Positions 11,801 to 44,938 of a DNA stretch of 64,000 bases are shown here, one piece after another. This DNA is from Synaphobranchus kaupii. Its lineage: Eukaryota; Chordata; Actinopteri; Anguilliformes; Synaphobranchidae. Each line of letters starts with the position of its first letter. Within the stretch, counting starts at the first letter, position 1. The stretch lies in contig CM056376.1 in NCBI GenBank assembly GCA_029718625.1, forward strand, positions 117,971,906 to 118,035,905, in the 5' to 3' direction. The translations under genes were made by a program, and so were the position numbers. The notes under the pieces are model-generated. The model did not search any database. It was not told the DNA's origin and worked only from the letters and a program-made list of their open reading frames with translations.

Positions 11801-14361
11801 GTGAGTGAATGGGATTGTATGGGCAGTGTGTTAGTGAGTGAATGGGAGTGTATGGGCAGTGTGTTAGTGAGTGGATGGGATTGTATGGGCAGTGTGTTAG
11901 TGAGTGGATGGGAGTGTGTGTGCAGTGTGTTAGTAAGTGAATGGGAGTGTGAGTGCAGTGTGTTAGTAAGTGAATGGGAGTGTGAGTGCAGTGCGTTAGT
12001 GAGTGAATGGGAGTGTATGGGCAGTGTGTTAGTGAGTGGATGGGATTGTATGGGCAGTGTGTTAGTGAGTGAATGGGATTGTATGGGCAGTGTGTTAGTG
12101 AGTGAATGGGATTGTATGGGCAGTGTGTTAGTGAGTGGATGGGATTGTATGGGCAGTGTGTTAGTGAGTGAATGGGATTGTATGGGCAGTGTGTTAGTGA
12201 GTGGATGGGATTGTATGGGCAGTGCGTTAGTGAGTGAATGGGATTGTATGGGCAGTGTGTTAGTGAGTGGATGGGAGTGTATGGGCAGTGCGTTAGTGAG
12301 TGAATGGGATTGTATGGGCAGTGTGTTAGTGAGTGGATGGGATTGTATGGGCAGTGTGTTAGTGAGTGAATGGGATTGTATGGGCAGTGTGTTAGTGAGT
12401 GGATGGGAGTGTATGGGCAGTGTGTTAGTGAGTGAATGGGATTGTATGGGCAGTGTGTTAGTGAGTGAATGGGATTGTATGGGCAGTGTGTTAGTGAGTG
12501 AATGGGATTGTATGGGCAGTGTGTTAGTGAGTGGATGGGACTGTATGGGCAGTGCGTTAGTGAGTGGATGGGAGTGTATGGGCAGTGCGTTAGTGAGTGA
12601 ATGGGATTGTATGGGCAGTGTGTTAGTGAGTGAATGGGAGTGTATGGGCAGTGTGTTAGTGAGTGGATGGGAGTGTGAGTGCAGTGCGTTAGTGAGTGAA
12701 TGGGATTGTATGGGCAGTGTGTTAGTGAGTGGATGGGAGTGTATGGGCAGTGTGTTAATGAGTGAATGGGATTGTATGGGCAGCTTGCACTGCAGAATTC
12801 TCCATGCTGATGGATCTGTCCTCTCCTGCTGTAGAGTTTCCCATCTCTGTGCACCCCCCCAAACACCAAGGACTGGTCTGGTGTTAGCGTTCACACGGAT
12901 GTGTGTGTGGGGACTTTGCGGAGGGCCGTGGAACAGCTGGAGGTCTCTCTCACCGAGCAGGTGGATAAACTGGCAGAGACAGGTGGGTTTACAGATTCAT
13001 AAATAAGACAGGTAGCTTTACTCTCGTTTTAAACCACTGTACCACTGTCAGTAATTCTCTCCCACTCATCTACAGTAATTATATGTTATATTTGGCCATT
13101 TCTAAACATTAAAGGCTCATTACCATTAGCTGCAAGTTGTAGCATAAAATGAAAAGGACATTAGCACTGGTTGAGATATTCTTGTGGCAGAAATGTGCTT
13201 GTGGTTGATTTTAAATTTTTTTGGAATGTGATGAATGCTGAGATTATAATCTACTTTCTGTGCAGAGCTCAGGAGGATACAGAAATACGCAGGTGAGCTT
13301 TCTCTGTCGTGGCCCTATTCAATTGGCTGTGTGCTCTTCAGAGGGCGTGGCCCTATCCGATTGGCTGTGTGCTCCTTGGTGGGTGTGGCTCTGTCTGATC
13401 AGCTCTGTGCGCTCCTCAGTGGGCGTTGCCATGTCTGATTGGCTGTGTGCTCATCAGTGGCCATGGCCATGGGTGTGCCCCAATGTTCTTCACTCCTCAC
13501 GTCCTTTCCTCCACTCGTTTCCTACCCAGAAGTATGCAAAACTGCCTGAACATTTTGAGTACAAGTAGTTGCATGTACAGTATACAATGTACCTGATGTT
13601 GCGGTTTGCGTCAAGACATGAATTAATTTGTAACCATTAATATGCAATTAATATGTAATCAGCAACATTAGATTAGGACAGATCGGTTTCCAGGGCATGG
13701 AGGAGAGGTGGTAATGGAGGAAAGGAGGACGCATTTTCGAGAACCCCATGTCTTATTGACTGTGTGCTCAAGCTCAAGCCCTGTCTTATTGGCTGTGTGT
13801 TCCTCAGTGGGCGTGACCTTGGACAGCCGAACGGCGAACCCCTGGCTGCAGCTGTCTGAAAGCGGGAAGCAGGTGCGTCATGGGGGGGCGTGGCAGGACC
13901 TGGCGGATGGGCCGGAGCGCTTCGACACGGTTGTCATCGTCCTAGGGAGGGAGGCCTTCACCTGCGGGAGGCACTACTGGGAGGTGCAGGTAGGCCAGAA
14001 GGACGACTGGTACCTGGGCGTGGCCAAGGCATCCGTCAACAGGAAGGGGCGGATCGCAGTTAGCACAGGGCAGGGCTACTGGGCCCTGGCGATGAAGGGT
14101 GGACGGGAATACCGAGCATCCTGTACACCCCCCATCACCCTCACCCCCCCACGCCGCCCCCACCAGGTGGGCATCTACCTGGACTACGAGGAGGGGCAGG
14201 TGTCCTTCTACGATGTAGCGGCCAAGGTTCACCTCTACACCTTCATGGACACCTTCACTGAGATGCTGCACCCCTTCTTCTACCTGTACTGCTGTGACAA
14301 GACCTCCGATTGCCTAACCATCACCCCTATGAGCCCCAAACCTGCCGTTAAGCAGTGCTGA
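8769..14361 (+). CDS. TRIM E3 ubiquitin ligase-like protein, intact (RING, B-boxes, coiled coil, B30.2)
   Basis: Exons are 8769-9499, 10534-10629, 10767-11000, 12835-12982, 13266-13292 and 13808-14361, all with GT-AG borders and matching phases. The 96- and 234-bp coiled-coil exons are canonical for TRIM genes. From ATG 8816 the product is 580 residues, from ATG 8870 it is 562, and with the candidate exon at 4652 it is 606. The RING reads CHCSICLDVF, then CGHSFCMGC and CPMC (C3HC4). Next come a B-box 1-like CDVC...CLVC...CEDH cluster and a B-box 2 (CPRH...C...CVLC..DH..H). The last exon holds PRY (VTLDSRTANPWL) and SPRY motifs (GRHYWEVQVG, YLDYEEGQVSFYDV). TRIM proteins transfer ubiquitin and many fish members act in antiviral immunity; the target here is unknown. 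TRIM16/25/39-like and finTRIM assignments remain open. ATTAAA and AATAAA lie at about 14448 and 14553. Confidence 0.85.
9529..9924. mobile_element. piggyBac-type MITE flanked by TTAA
   Basis: The element at 9533-9920 has ends AGGTGCAGTAGGCAAG and CTTGCCCACTGCAGCT, inverted relative to one another, and TTAA on both sides. It is non-coding. It lies just downstream of the RING exon in intron sequence. A second, reversed copy is split at 40800-46620. Confidence 0.75.
9925..10533. other. TRIM intron remainder, no feature seen
   Basis: Non-coding intron sequence up to the acceptor TCTCTCAG before 10534. No repeat ends or exon-like signals were recognised. Confidence 0.5.
11019..12780. repeat. 33-bp minisatellite interrupted by a solo LTR
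   Basis: The unit is GTGTGTTAGTGAGTGAATGG + GATTGTATGGGCA, with GAATGG/GGATGG and ATT/AGT variants. About four copies lie at 11019-11160 and about 30 at 11793-12780. It fills the intron between the 234-bp and 148-bp TRIM exons. The 33-bp period keeps both strands open for about 400 codons; these frames are artefacts. Confidence 0.95.
11161..11792 (+). mobile_element. Solo LTR with 5-bp target duplication GTGTG
   Basis: The insert starts TGTCATGG and ends CACCACACA, with TG...CA termini. It is bounded by GTGTG at 11156-11160 and 11793-11797. Inside are a TTATTTAAGAGC TATA-like motif near 11283 and a pyrimidine-rich 3' half. It is 632 bp, with no internal retroviral genes. The size and termini fit a Ty3/gypsy solo LTR left by LTR-LTR recombination. 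Confidence 0.75.
13305..13480 (+). repeat. Acceptor-like tandem repeat in last TRIM intron
   Basis: Four imperfect units of about 39-40 bp contain GATTGGCTGTGTGCTCCTCAG followed by TGGGCGT. The real acceptor and exon start at 13785-13815 have the same layout (TTGGCTGTGTGTTCCTCAG, then TGGGCGTGACC), so the repeat looks derived from that splice junction. Confidence 0.7.
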
Positions 14362-15006
14362 AGACTGGGTCTCATCCAACGCTAATATAACCTTAATATA
14401 ACATTACAGACCTCTATGAACTAGAAGAAGAAGCAAGATTTTACACATTATTAAATGGTGTCTTTACAAATAGCAGCTTGTGTATTCTTCAGATCTTTTG
14501 CATATTCTGTTCGTAACAGAGTAAATTACACATAACCAATGCGATATGAGGAAAATAAAAAAATGTCTTTTTCTGGTGGCTATTGTGGGATTTAAGGCCA
14601 TGGTGTGATCACTGAATGAATGGAACCAGTTAACCTCTTCTCATATAATTTTAAAATCACACACGACCAATCAAGGTTCAATCCCTGATCTTACCACTTG
14701 TGTTTGTATCATTAAAAAAAGGCAGTAAAGTATATAAAGTACCACTTTGCCCAGTAGATGGCGCTCTCGTTCTCAAACTGTCAAATCCTCTCCCCACCTC
14801 AGATGCCAACAAATTGCTTTTTCTTGGTGTGTCAAAGCAAAAGTATCATTAACAAGAGGTATTTGTAATTTGCATATGCATGAGCATTCCAGCCAATGGG
14901 GTCCTCCTGCTGCGAGTGTTTGGGAGTGAAGCATCTTAAATGGGAGTCTCGTCTCATTTAAGAAAGACCTCCGGTCTTCTGCCCTAAAAGGAAGTATTAT
15001 GCCATC

Positions 15007-15185
15007 TGTGCACATTCACACAAGTACATTTACACAAACGCTATTACAGAAATTTACACAAGCACAAGCATTCACACAAACGCAATTACAAACATTCACA
15101 CAAGCACATTTACACAAACGCCAGCCTACTACACACATTGACACAAACGTAATTACTGACACATTTACACGAGCACATTTACGTG
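15007..15185. repeat. Degenerate CATTCACACAAGCACATTTA repeat
   Basis: Five or six imperfect copies of a unit of about 30 bp. It lies between the convergent TRIM gene and supt16h. The stretch 14570-15000 has no recognised feature. Confidence 0.65.
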
Positions 15186-15357
15186 CCTGCTGCTCATCGA
15201 GGTTGAGGTGAGATGTACAACTTTCAGTGTATAAGCACTGCTGCTGTATACAACCCTAAATATGAGTCGTCTTGCCACTTGTTGCCTAACGACAGTGTGG
15301 GCTACCAAAGGAAGTTCTGCTGGCCTGTCTGACTTTTCTACCCCCCCCGAAGTTAAG

Positions 15358-15730
15358 TTGTGGGTTGGTGAGTTTCCAGTGGAGTACCTATTTTTCCTTC
15401 CAGTTTTGTGGCGATTAGTGTCACCATTTTAAGGGTGGGGGTATTTCGTCCCCAGCCCTCTACCTGGTGCCCCCTAGTGGCATGTGTCGTTTTCTCTGGT
15501 TTAGTTCTTGTGTTTGATTGCAGGATTGGCAACACCTGTTTGAAATCCTTTATAAGGAGCCCTGTGATGAACAAGAGAGAAGTTTATCTGCAGCAACCAT
15601 CTGGGAATCCATGCTGTCTGCGGTTGTTTCTTTTGCATGTTGTTAATACAATTACCCCTTTTTGTTAATAAATCAATCTATTTTTGTAAAAATTTGGTTG
15701 TCGTACTCTATGTTGCTACTCGCCATGGGG
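15358..15730 (+). mobile_element. Possible solo LTR
   Basis: The sequence has the layout of an LTR: a possible TG start, CTTTATAAGGAGCCC (TATA-like) near 15547 and GTTAATAAATCAATC (polyadenylation signal) near 15663, followed by a GT-rich stretch. I could not define paired termini or a target duplication, so limits are approximate. Confidence 0.3.
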
Positions 15731-16133
15731 CGGGACATAAATCTGCACAAGACTTAATTTTCAGTAAATTCTGAGGTAAGTTTATAACAGCCGTTCTGTA
15801 AGTGTCCAGAACTGAGGGGTTTATGCCCTGATTACAGGCGTGCCTGTGTGAGATGATCTACAGGTTCAGCCGTCAGGGGCAGAATGAGGACCGGGGCAGG
15901 GGCAGAACTTTTGATCAGTCTGTTGTCTCAGATTTATATGCCATTTTGAACTCATCTAATATCAGTTTTCTCACAATTACTTCTGATTAAATGTGAAAGA
16001 TTTCATGAGAATGGCCAAAAGCAGGAGAAAGATCCTGTTTTCTGAGCTTTATCCTTGATTATATTTAGCCTACAGTTAAAACTGCATTATTTGGACACAA
16101 AACCCAATACATTCAATTTAGAGTCGAGAGATG

Positions 16134-16712
16134 AGAAAGTTGAGAGAAAGGGAGATAAAGATGAGTGAGTGATAAAGACGACAGACAAGGAGATAAAGGT
16201 GAGAGGGAGGGAGACAGGGAGATAGCTGAGTGAGAGATAAAGGTGAGAGAGAGGGAGACAGGGAGATAGCTGAGTGAGAGATAAAGGTGAGAGAGAGGGA
16301 GACAGGGAGATAGATGAGTGAGAGATAAAGGTGAGAGAGAGGGAGATAGAGAGAGATAAAGGTGAGAGAGAGGGAGACAGGGAGATAGATGAGTGAGAGA
16401 TAAAGGTGAGAGAGAGGGAGACAGCTGAGTGAGAGATAAAGGTGAGAGAGGGAGACAGGCAGATAGATGAGTGAGAGATAAAGGTGAGAGAGAGGGAGAT
16501 AGAGAGATAAAGGTGAGAGAGAGGGAGACAGGGAGATAGATGAGAGAGAGATAAAGGTGAGAGAGAGGGAGACAGCGAGATAGATGAGTGAGAGATAAAG
16601 GTGACAGAGAGGGAGATAGAGAGAGATAAAGGTGAGAGAGAGGGAGACAGGGAGATAGATGAGTGAGAGATAAAGGTGAGAGAGAGGGAGACAGGGAGAT
16701 AGATGAGTGAGA
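16134..16712. repeat. Purine-rich ~44-bp minisatellite
   Basis: Repeated GAGAGATAAAGGTGAGAGAG and GGGAGACAGGGAGATAGATG blocks make up a unit of about 44 bp with length variants. It directly joins the duplicated TRIM fragment at 16713 through GAGATAAA-like microhomology. Confidence 0.9.
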
Positions 16713-16866
16713 GATAAACTGGCAGAGACAGGTGGGTTTACAGATTCATAAATAAGACAGGTAGCTTTACTCTCGTTTTAAACCACTGTACCACTGTCAG
16801 TAATTCTGTCCCACTCATCTACAGTAATTATATGTTATATTTGGCCATTTCTAAACATTAAAGGCT
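16713..16866 (+). pseudogene. Duplicated TRIM exon-intron fragment
   Basis: These 154 bases match 12964-13117 (the last 19 bases of the 148-bp TRIM exon and the following intron) with one visible substitution (CTGTCC for CTCTCC). It is a direct partial copy 3.75 kb downstream, outside any gene. Confidence 0.9.
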
Positions 16867-16926
16867 TGATTTACAGGCGATTGTGAGAGAGGTCACTTGC
16901 ATACTCACATTTTCTTTACTTCCCAT

Positions 16927-16932
16927 TTTATT
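16927..16932 (-). terminator. Candidate polyadenylation signal of supt16h
   Basis: TTTATT on the plus strand reads AATAAA on the minus strand, about 900 bases beyond the supt16h stop. It is a plausible signal for a long 3' UTR; no transcript confirms it. Confidence 0.35.
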
Positions 16933-17304
16933 AGAAAAACAAACACAGGATATCAGGAATCAACAATATAGCCTACAAACCCTGGATTAGAAAGAGGTCA
17001 ACTTGTGTGTTTGTGTGTATGCCTGAGAGAGTGTGTGTGTGTGTGTGTGGGTGTGTGTGTGGGAGGATTCTATTTGCACATATAAAACAAGACTATTATA
17101 TTCTCAAAACTGCTCCCACTAACTTCTTATAGTCTTAAATCACCCAAAACTACCTTCTAATAACAAATATGAATGCATGTGCACAAAAACATGCATACAT
17201 TATGAAAACGGTATGAAGGCGATAAAAGAATATGCCCAGGCGCACGCGCACACACTCAAACATGCACACAGGGTTAACCAAATTAAAGACATTAAGTTTA
17301 CCTG

Positions 17305-17815
17305 GGTGTGTGCACGTGCGTATGTGCAGGCATGTGTATGAGCGAGTGTGCAGGCGTGTGTGTATGAGTGAGTGTGGGTGAGTGCGCGTGCGTATGTGTA
17401 CAGGCGTGTGTGTATTAGTGAGTGTGCGTATGTGTGCAGGCGTTTGTGTATGAGTGAGTGTGGGTGAGTGCGCGAGCGTATGTGTACAGGCGTGTGTATG
17501 AGCGAGTGTGCGTATGTGTGCAGGCGTGTGTGTATGAGTGAGTGTGGGTGAGTGCGCGTGCGTATGTGTACAGGCGTGTGTGTATTAGTGAGTGTGCGTA
17601 TGTGTGCAGGCGTGTGTGGGTGAGTGCGTGTGTGCATGAGTGAGTGTGGGTGAGTGCGTGTGCGTATGTGTGCAGGCGTGTGTGTATGAGTGAGTGTGGG
17701 TGAGTGCGTGTGCGTATGTGTGCAGGCGTGTGTGTATGAGTGAGTGTGGGTGAGTGCGTGTGCGTATGTGTGCAGGCGTGTGTGTATGAGTGAGTGTGGG
17801 TGGGTGAGTGCGTGT
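17305..17815. repeat. GT-rich ~48-bp minisatellite in supt16h 3' flank
   Basis: The unit has the form GTGCGTATGTGTGCAGGCGT + GTGTGTATGAGTGAGTGTGG + GTGA, with shorter variants. It begins 17 bp beyond the supt16h stop codon, so it is probably in the 3' UTR. Minus-strand frames of T/H/A repeats are artefacts. Confidence 0.9.
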
Positions 17816-17831
17816 AAAGCATTGATGTCAT

Positions 17832-39785
<21,954 letters not shown>

Positions 39786-40660
39786 CCCGTGTCTTCGGCT
39801 CCTCCAAACTCTAGCTCGCGGCTTCAGGCCGAATCAGTGAAGCCCCGGCGCGCGCACTTCCCACGCCTCACACGAACTGCTTCCTCCTGGCCCAAATCAA
39901 ACACGCGAAATGCTTTGTTTTTATATTGTTTGTATTTTATTGTTTACAAATCGTATTATATTCCAAATGTAAATTTAAATCCGTGCATGTTGTGACAAAC
40001 AGTCGTTTTATATTACAGAAACAAAGCAAAACGTACAAAAGCAGTTAAATGTATACAAGCATTGCTAAACACATTGCTGTTTGTATCGCGTACTGACACG
40101 CATATATTTATTACCCCTCCCCCATCTTTTCCCCTCCCCCTCGCTACAGGGCCAACCTGCTCAAGCGAACACGTCCTGCTCCGTCAGACACAGGCAATAC
40201 TGCAGTAATACGTATGTTTAATAATCACAGTGGTATCGTTTGCCAAAATACATTAAAACAACATTGTACAGTTTGCCTCTATATTTCTAATCGGATTAAT
40301 GGTGTATCGCTGTAATATTGCACGTTCGCACAAGTACATTTAATATTATTTTGCAACAATTCTCAGCGTTGGAGATTTTTCAGATTTTAGCTTTTTGTCA
40401 GTCATACGGCTTCTTAGCGGACACATTCATTCTCCATTACTGCAGCATTCGCTTTTTTGGCAACAATCAGTCTTGCCTTTGTCATGTAATTGAATCACTC
40501 CATGGCCTCCCATTGGCTGTCTGTCTCCGTTTTGATTGGCCATGCACATATTTCCCGCGCCTGTGTTTTCCCGCGTTCTGTAGTGAGTGCGCTGTTGGTG
40601 GAGATTAGACAGAGCCCCCGTCTGCGATTGGCCCGTTTATAGGGTGTTTGCTCACACCCA
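39786..40660 (-). promoter_or_regulatory. supt16h upstream region with CCAAT and TTCCCGCG motifs
   Basis: Sequence just upstream of the ATG is CpG-rich (CCCCGGCGCGCGC at about 39843). At 40510-40640 a cluster holds three ATTGG boxes (40511, 40535, 40626), two CCCGCG motifs of E2F type (TTTCCCGCG at 40549 and TTTTCCCGCG at 40565) and TTTATAGGG. The arrangement resembles cell-cycle promoters, which would suit a replication-linked histone chaperone, but the transcription start is not known. Confidence 0.45.
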
Positions 40661-41049
40661 TGCTTCAATTCTAATTCATTGTTATCACTCTTATATTTTT
40701 ATAATTTAAGGGTTTACCCACGAATTGGTGTAATTACACAATCCATCTAATTTGCTTAACCCCTTCGTGCAGGTGTCAAATTTGGTCAATTCTCACCTAT
40801 TAATGCTGCAGTAGGCAAGTTTGAAAATATACAAGGCAAAAAGTCTTCCCCCTTTTGCTCTCCTCCCTCCTATCTCTCTCCTAAGCCCTTCCCACCAAAT
40901 GATGCTTCAGTGCACGCATGGAGACAGGGAGGGGGTTATTCTACAAGGAGGATCTTTTGCTTGTAGATAGTTGCCTGATTGGTAGCTACATAGCTAGCCC
41001 TGATTGGTTGGTCTTTGTAAGACCAGGTGAGATTTTTTTGACAGCCTAA

Positions 41050-42753
41050 CGCACGTTTCACATCGGGCGCGCAAGAGCGCCATCTTGCCGCTATGGTCAG
41101 CGCAAGCAGAGAGCAAACCTACTTTCACATCGGGCGCGCAAGAGCGCCATCTTGTCTCTATGGTCAGCGCAAGCAGAGAGCGAAGCGGCAAAAACAATAC
41201 GTATCCGTGACGGGTATTTTAAAAGCGACTTTACACCAGTCATTCTCCCTCTACACATACAAGCACAAAATCCGGTTATTATTTACATGTGATTTAATTT
41301 CATTCAGCATTGCCCACAACATTAACGTGATCCACATGAACCAGGACAGGGAGAGAGCTTGTCACTCGTTTTCGTGCTCTTCTCCACTTTTTCTAATTGC
41401 TTTCGAACGTGAAATGTATACCGTTCTAAACAAACAAAAAACACTTATCTGCTGACCGTAATATAGAATGCCATCCTGGCTATCGATAGTTAACGTAGCG
41501 AGCTAGCGCAGCCTGGTAATAATCTGATAGATATCAATGTAGTAGTGCTTATTTGTTACAAACCTGGTAGCCCCAATTGAAAACTTATGTTTCGCCATGC
41601 AAAGTTTTTATTTATTTATATCACGGTAGTCCCGCAAGTTCGACTGATATAACACGGGGAATTCGGTCACGCACGTAATCAACCTCTCATCCATTTTCCG
41701 TTCGCGAAGTTGGTCCGTTCAGTACCGCCCACTCTCTAGCTATTGGCTGCGCTTTGAAAGGTCAGCGACTGGAGGGGTCAAAGTTGAATTTGGTTGAACT
41801 TTGAGCGCAGGCAGTGGATCTTGCGCTGCGCTTACCGCTGACCAGAGCGCAAAGCGGAAAACGACTCTCCATTGATGTCAACGGCACTTGCCGCCTATGC
41901 GCGGCCAATGTGAAATCGGCGTAACCCTGGTTTCACATTGGCCGCGCATAGGCGGCAAGTGCCGTTGACGTCAATGGAGAGTCGTTTTCCGCTTTGCGCT
42001 CTGGTCAGCGGTAAGCGCAGCGCAAGATCCACTGCCTGCGCTGCGCTCAAAGTTCAACCAAATTCAACTTTGACCCCTCCAGTCGCTGACCTTTCAAAGC
42101 GCAGCCAATAGCTAGAGAGTGGGCGGTAGGCTACTGAACGGACCAACTTCGCGAACGCAAAATGGATGAGAGGTTGATGTGCGTGACCGAATTCCCCGTG
42201 TTATATCAGTCGAACTTGCGGGACTACCGTGATATAAATAAATAAAAACTTTGCATGGCGAAACATAAGTTTTCAGTTGGGGCTACCAGGTTTGTAACAA
42301 ATAAGCACTACTACATTGATATCTACCAGATTATTACCAGGCTGCGCTAGCTCGCTACGTTAACTATCGATAGCCAGGATGGCATTCTATATTACGGTCA
42401 GCAGATAAGTGTTTTTTGTTTGTTTAGAACGGTATACATTTCACGTAAGAAAGCAATTAGAAAAAGTGGAGAAGAGCAGAGACCCTGAAAACGAGTGACC
42501 AGCTCTCTCCCTGTCCTGGTTCAATGTGGATCACGTTAATGTTGTGGGCAATACTGAATGAAATTAAATCACATGTAAATAATAACCGGATTTTGTGCTT
42601 GTATGTGTAGAGGAAGAATGACTGGTGTAAAGTCGCTTTTAAAATACCCGTCCCGGATACGGATATGTATTGTTGTTTTTGCCGCTTCGCTCTCTACTTG
42701 CGCTGACCATAGCGGCAAGATGGCGCTCTTGCGCGCCCGATGTGAAAAGGCAG
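41050..42753. mobile_element. Large palindromic element (two ~800-bp arms)
   Basis: The left arm, from TTTCACATCGGGCGCGC (41123; a partial extra copy lies at 41056), and the right arm, ending GCGCGCCCGATGTGAAA (42747), are inverted repeats over about 790 bp each around a 15-base spacer at 41916-41930. Each arm also begins with TTTCACATCGGG and ends with a related TTTCACATTGG in inverse form. TAA lies at 41047-41049 and 42754-42756. There is no long open frame. Confidence 0.75.
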
Positions 42754-42756
42754 TAA

Positions 42757-44025
42757 CGCCCGGAACTCACCAGACGCTTATTGCGCGCGCAGATTTGAGC
42801 AGAACTGAACCCACCAGGCGCAAAGGCACAAACGCTTTTATTGCTTTTTCGGAGCGCATTCCGTGAACGACAGAGACGCGCTATACAAACAAACAATCTA
42901 CATTCCGGATTTGTGAGCTTCGCTTAATAATGGATAAGTAAATACTGCTATTACATAGGTCTTACTGCTTGACAGGTTAATTAAAATGAAAACTTGCATA
43001 CTGTCAATATATTAGTACATGGGAAAATAGCTACACATGAATCAGACCAACAAACAAGTCTTCACTGGCTGGCTGCAAATGGCCTACTTTTGATTTTTAC
43101 TTCGTAGCCTATAGCTAATGTAATAATGTCATTATAACGAAATCAGTTGAGTGATTACCTTATCTCGCAATATTAATATAGTACTTTTTTTGTTTGTTTC
43201 AGTACAAGTTGTAAACTGAGGAAGGCAATTACGGTTTACCTCTTGCTCCGAATGCTCCTGAGGAGGAGAGTACACCCATAAATTGCTTTGATCACACTTT
43301 TGATTATATTAAAACAAATATCTAAACTATATAAAATGTTGTTTTTTAAAGCTAAATGTAGCAAACAAGACACTGCCTCATTTATAAAGTTCACTTTATA
43401 TTATTTATTTATTTTGGACAGTAATCAACATGTTCTAAACATTTAATTATAGCAAAATGCAGCTATATAACAAAAAGCAGCTATTTTGATTCTGTAGTAC
43501 TAGTACCTTAAATCAATACAGTGATATCAAAAACAGAAGTCAGCATAGTCTTAATTCATTGAACAAATATATATAAATTTGTATAGCCTACTATAATAAA
43601 GGAAATGGATTATAAAAACGGGACTGGTTATATGCAAAATGTGTGACTTGATTTAACGTCATTCATCCCACAATTCATTCATTCATTCATCTCTGTTCCC
43701 TTTTTCATTAGGGCCTATATTAAAATATATGTATTAAAATAATTAATAACAATAGTAAAACTTTTAGTAGGTTGAAAAACATTAATACGTAGTGATATGA
43801 TGCAGATATTGAGCATATACAATGTATTTCTATGAGATTGCGCATGCGGACGACCAGAAAATTCCGCCCAGAGCGGAAAAATCAGCTACATGTCCACGAG
43901 CCGTCCGCCCGCCAGCCGTGCGTGCGTGGCCGGTGAGAACCGCGGCAATTCGTTAACATGGGAGCGGAAGTGAAGCGCAACAGTGCGCGTGTGCGTGCGC
44001 TTGCACGTCTGGTGGGTTCCGGGCG
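42757..44025. mobile_element. Harbinger-type element with TAA duplication
   Basis: The ends CGCCCGGAACTCACCAGACG and CGTCTGGTGGGTTCCGGGCG are inverted repeats, and TAA flanks both (42754-42756, 44026-44028). The interior, about 1.27 kb, is AT-rich and non-coding; inside it I see nothing else between about 42900 and 43840. Confidence 0.75.
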
Positions 44026-44041
44026 TAATACAGAGCCCAGG

Positions 44042-44345
44042 GGTGCGTCCCAATAGTTGAAAAATGCACCCTCCCTTCCTCCACTACCACCTCCTCAACT
44101 CCGTGCCCCGGAAACGGATCTGTTTTTGAATTTAATGTCGCTGATTACATCTTAATTACGTATTAATGGTTACATATGAATTAATGTCTCGACGCAAACC
44201 ACAATGTCAGGTATATTGTATACTGTACATGCAAATAATTGTACTCGAAACGTTCAGACAGTTTTGCATACTTCCAGGTAGGAGAGGAGTGGTAGTGGGG
44301 GAGTGGAGGAAAGGAGGTGGGGAGTGAAGAATATTGGGACGTAAC
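44042..44345. mobile_element. MITE a, first of the CCAGG stack
   Basis: The ends GGTGCGTCCCAATA and TATTGGGACGTAAC are inverted repeats. CCAGG lies at 44037-44041 and 44346-44350. Confidence 0.75.
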
Positions 44346-44350
44346 CCAGG

Positions 44351-44933
44351 GGTTCATTCCAATCGCATATCATTACTCCTTGCATCCTTTCCTCGCTCCT
44401 TAGCTCCGCCCAACGGAGGACGTGAGGAAAGGATGCAAAGATCAGATACGAGGATGGACGAGGATGCACGAGGCAACGTGCATTAGGCAAATGGAACGTC
44501 CTTGCTCAATCAAGCGTCAGCGTCATATTATGCTCACGTGCTATATAATGCTTTTAACTTATTTTTTCATGAATAAACGATGCTTTTGTTAGTTATAAAC
44601 AATGAGTGTCATTATAGATTAGTGCTTTATAATAAATGGAAAGGAATGGTAAAATTTAATTTGTGTAGGGGTATGCCCGCAACATGGCAGATGTGAAGAG
44701 TGGTGGATAATTTATACACCTCAGGCGTTCCGAGAAAAGGCTTCCGCAAAGGCTACACTTGTGTTTCCTCACTGAAGCACCCTCCAGGAGCCAGCTCGTT
44801 CCCCACTCGTCGCTCCTCCAAGGAGCATTTAGCGGTTTGGAATGTCCTTAAAGATGGCGAACCTCGATCGATTTCCGGGTCAGGCGAGGACAGAGGAGAA
44901 GAGGACAGATAAAATAAGCAATTGGAATCCACC
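44351..44933. mobile_element. MITE b of the CCAGG stack
   Basis: The ends GGTTCATTCCAATCGC and GCAATTGGAATCCACC are inverted repeats. CCAGG lies at 44346-44350 and 44934-44938. It is non-coding. Confidence 0.7.
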
Positions 44934-44938
44934 CCAGG

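Noticed and set aside
11689..13006. Open frames of about 400 codons on both strands
   Set aside because: They exist only because the 33-bp repeat unit is a multiple of three and lacks stops; the peptides are pure repeats and real TRIM exons border the array.
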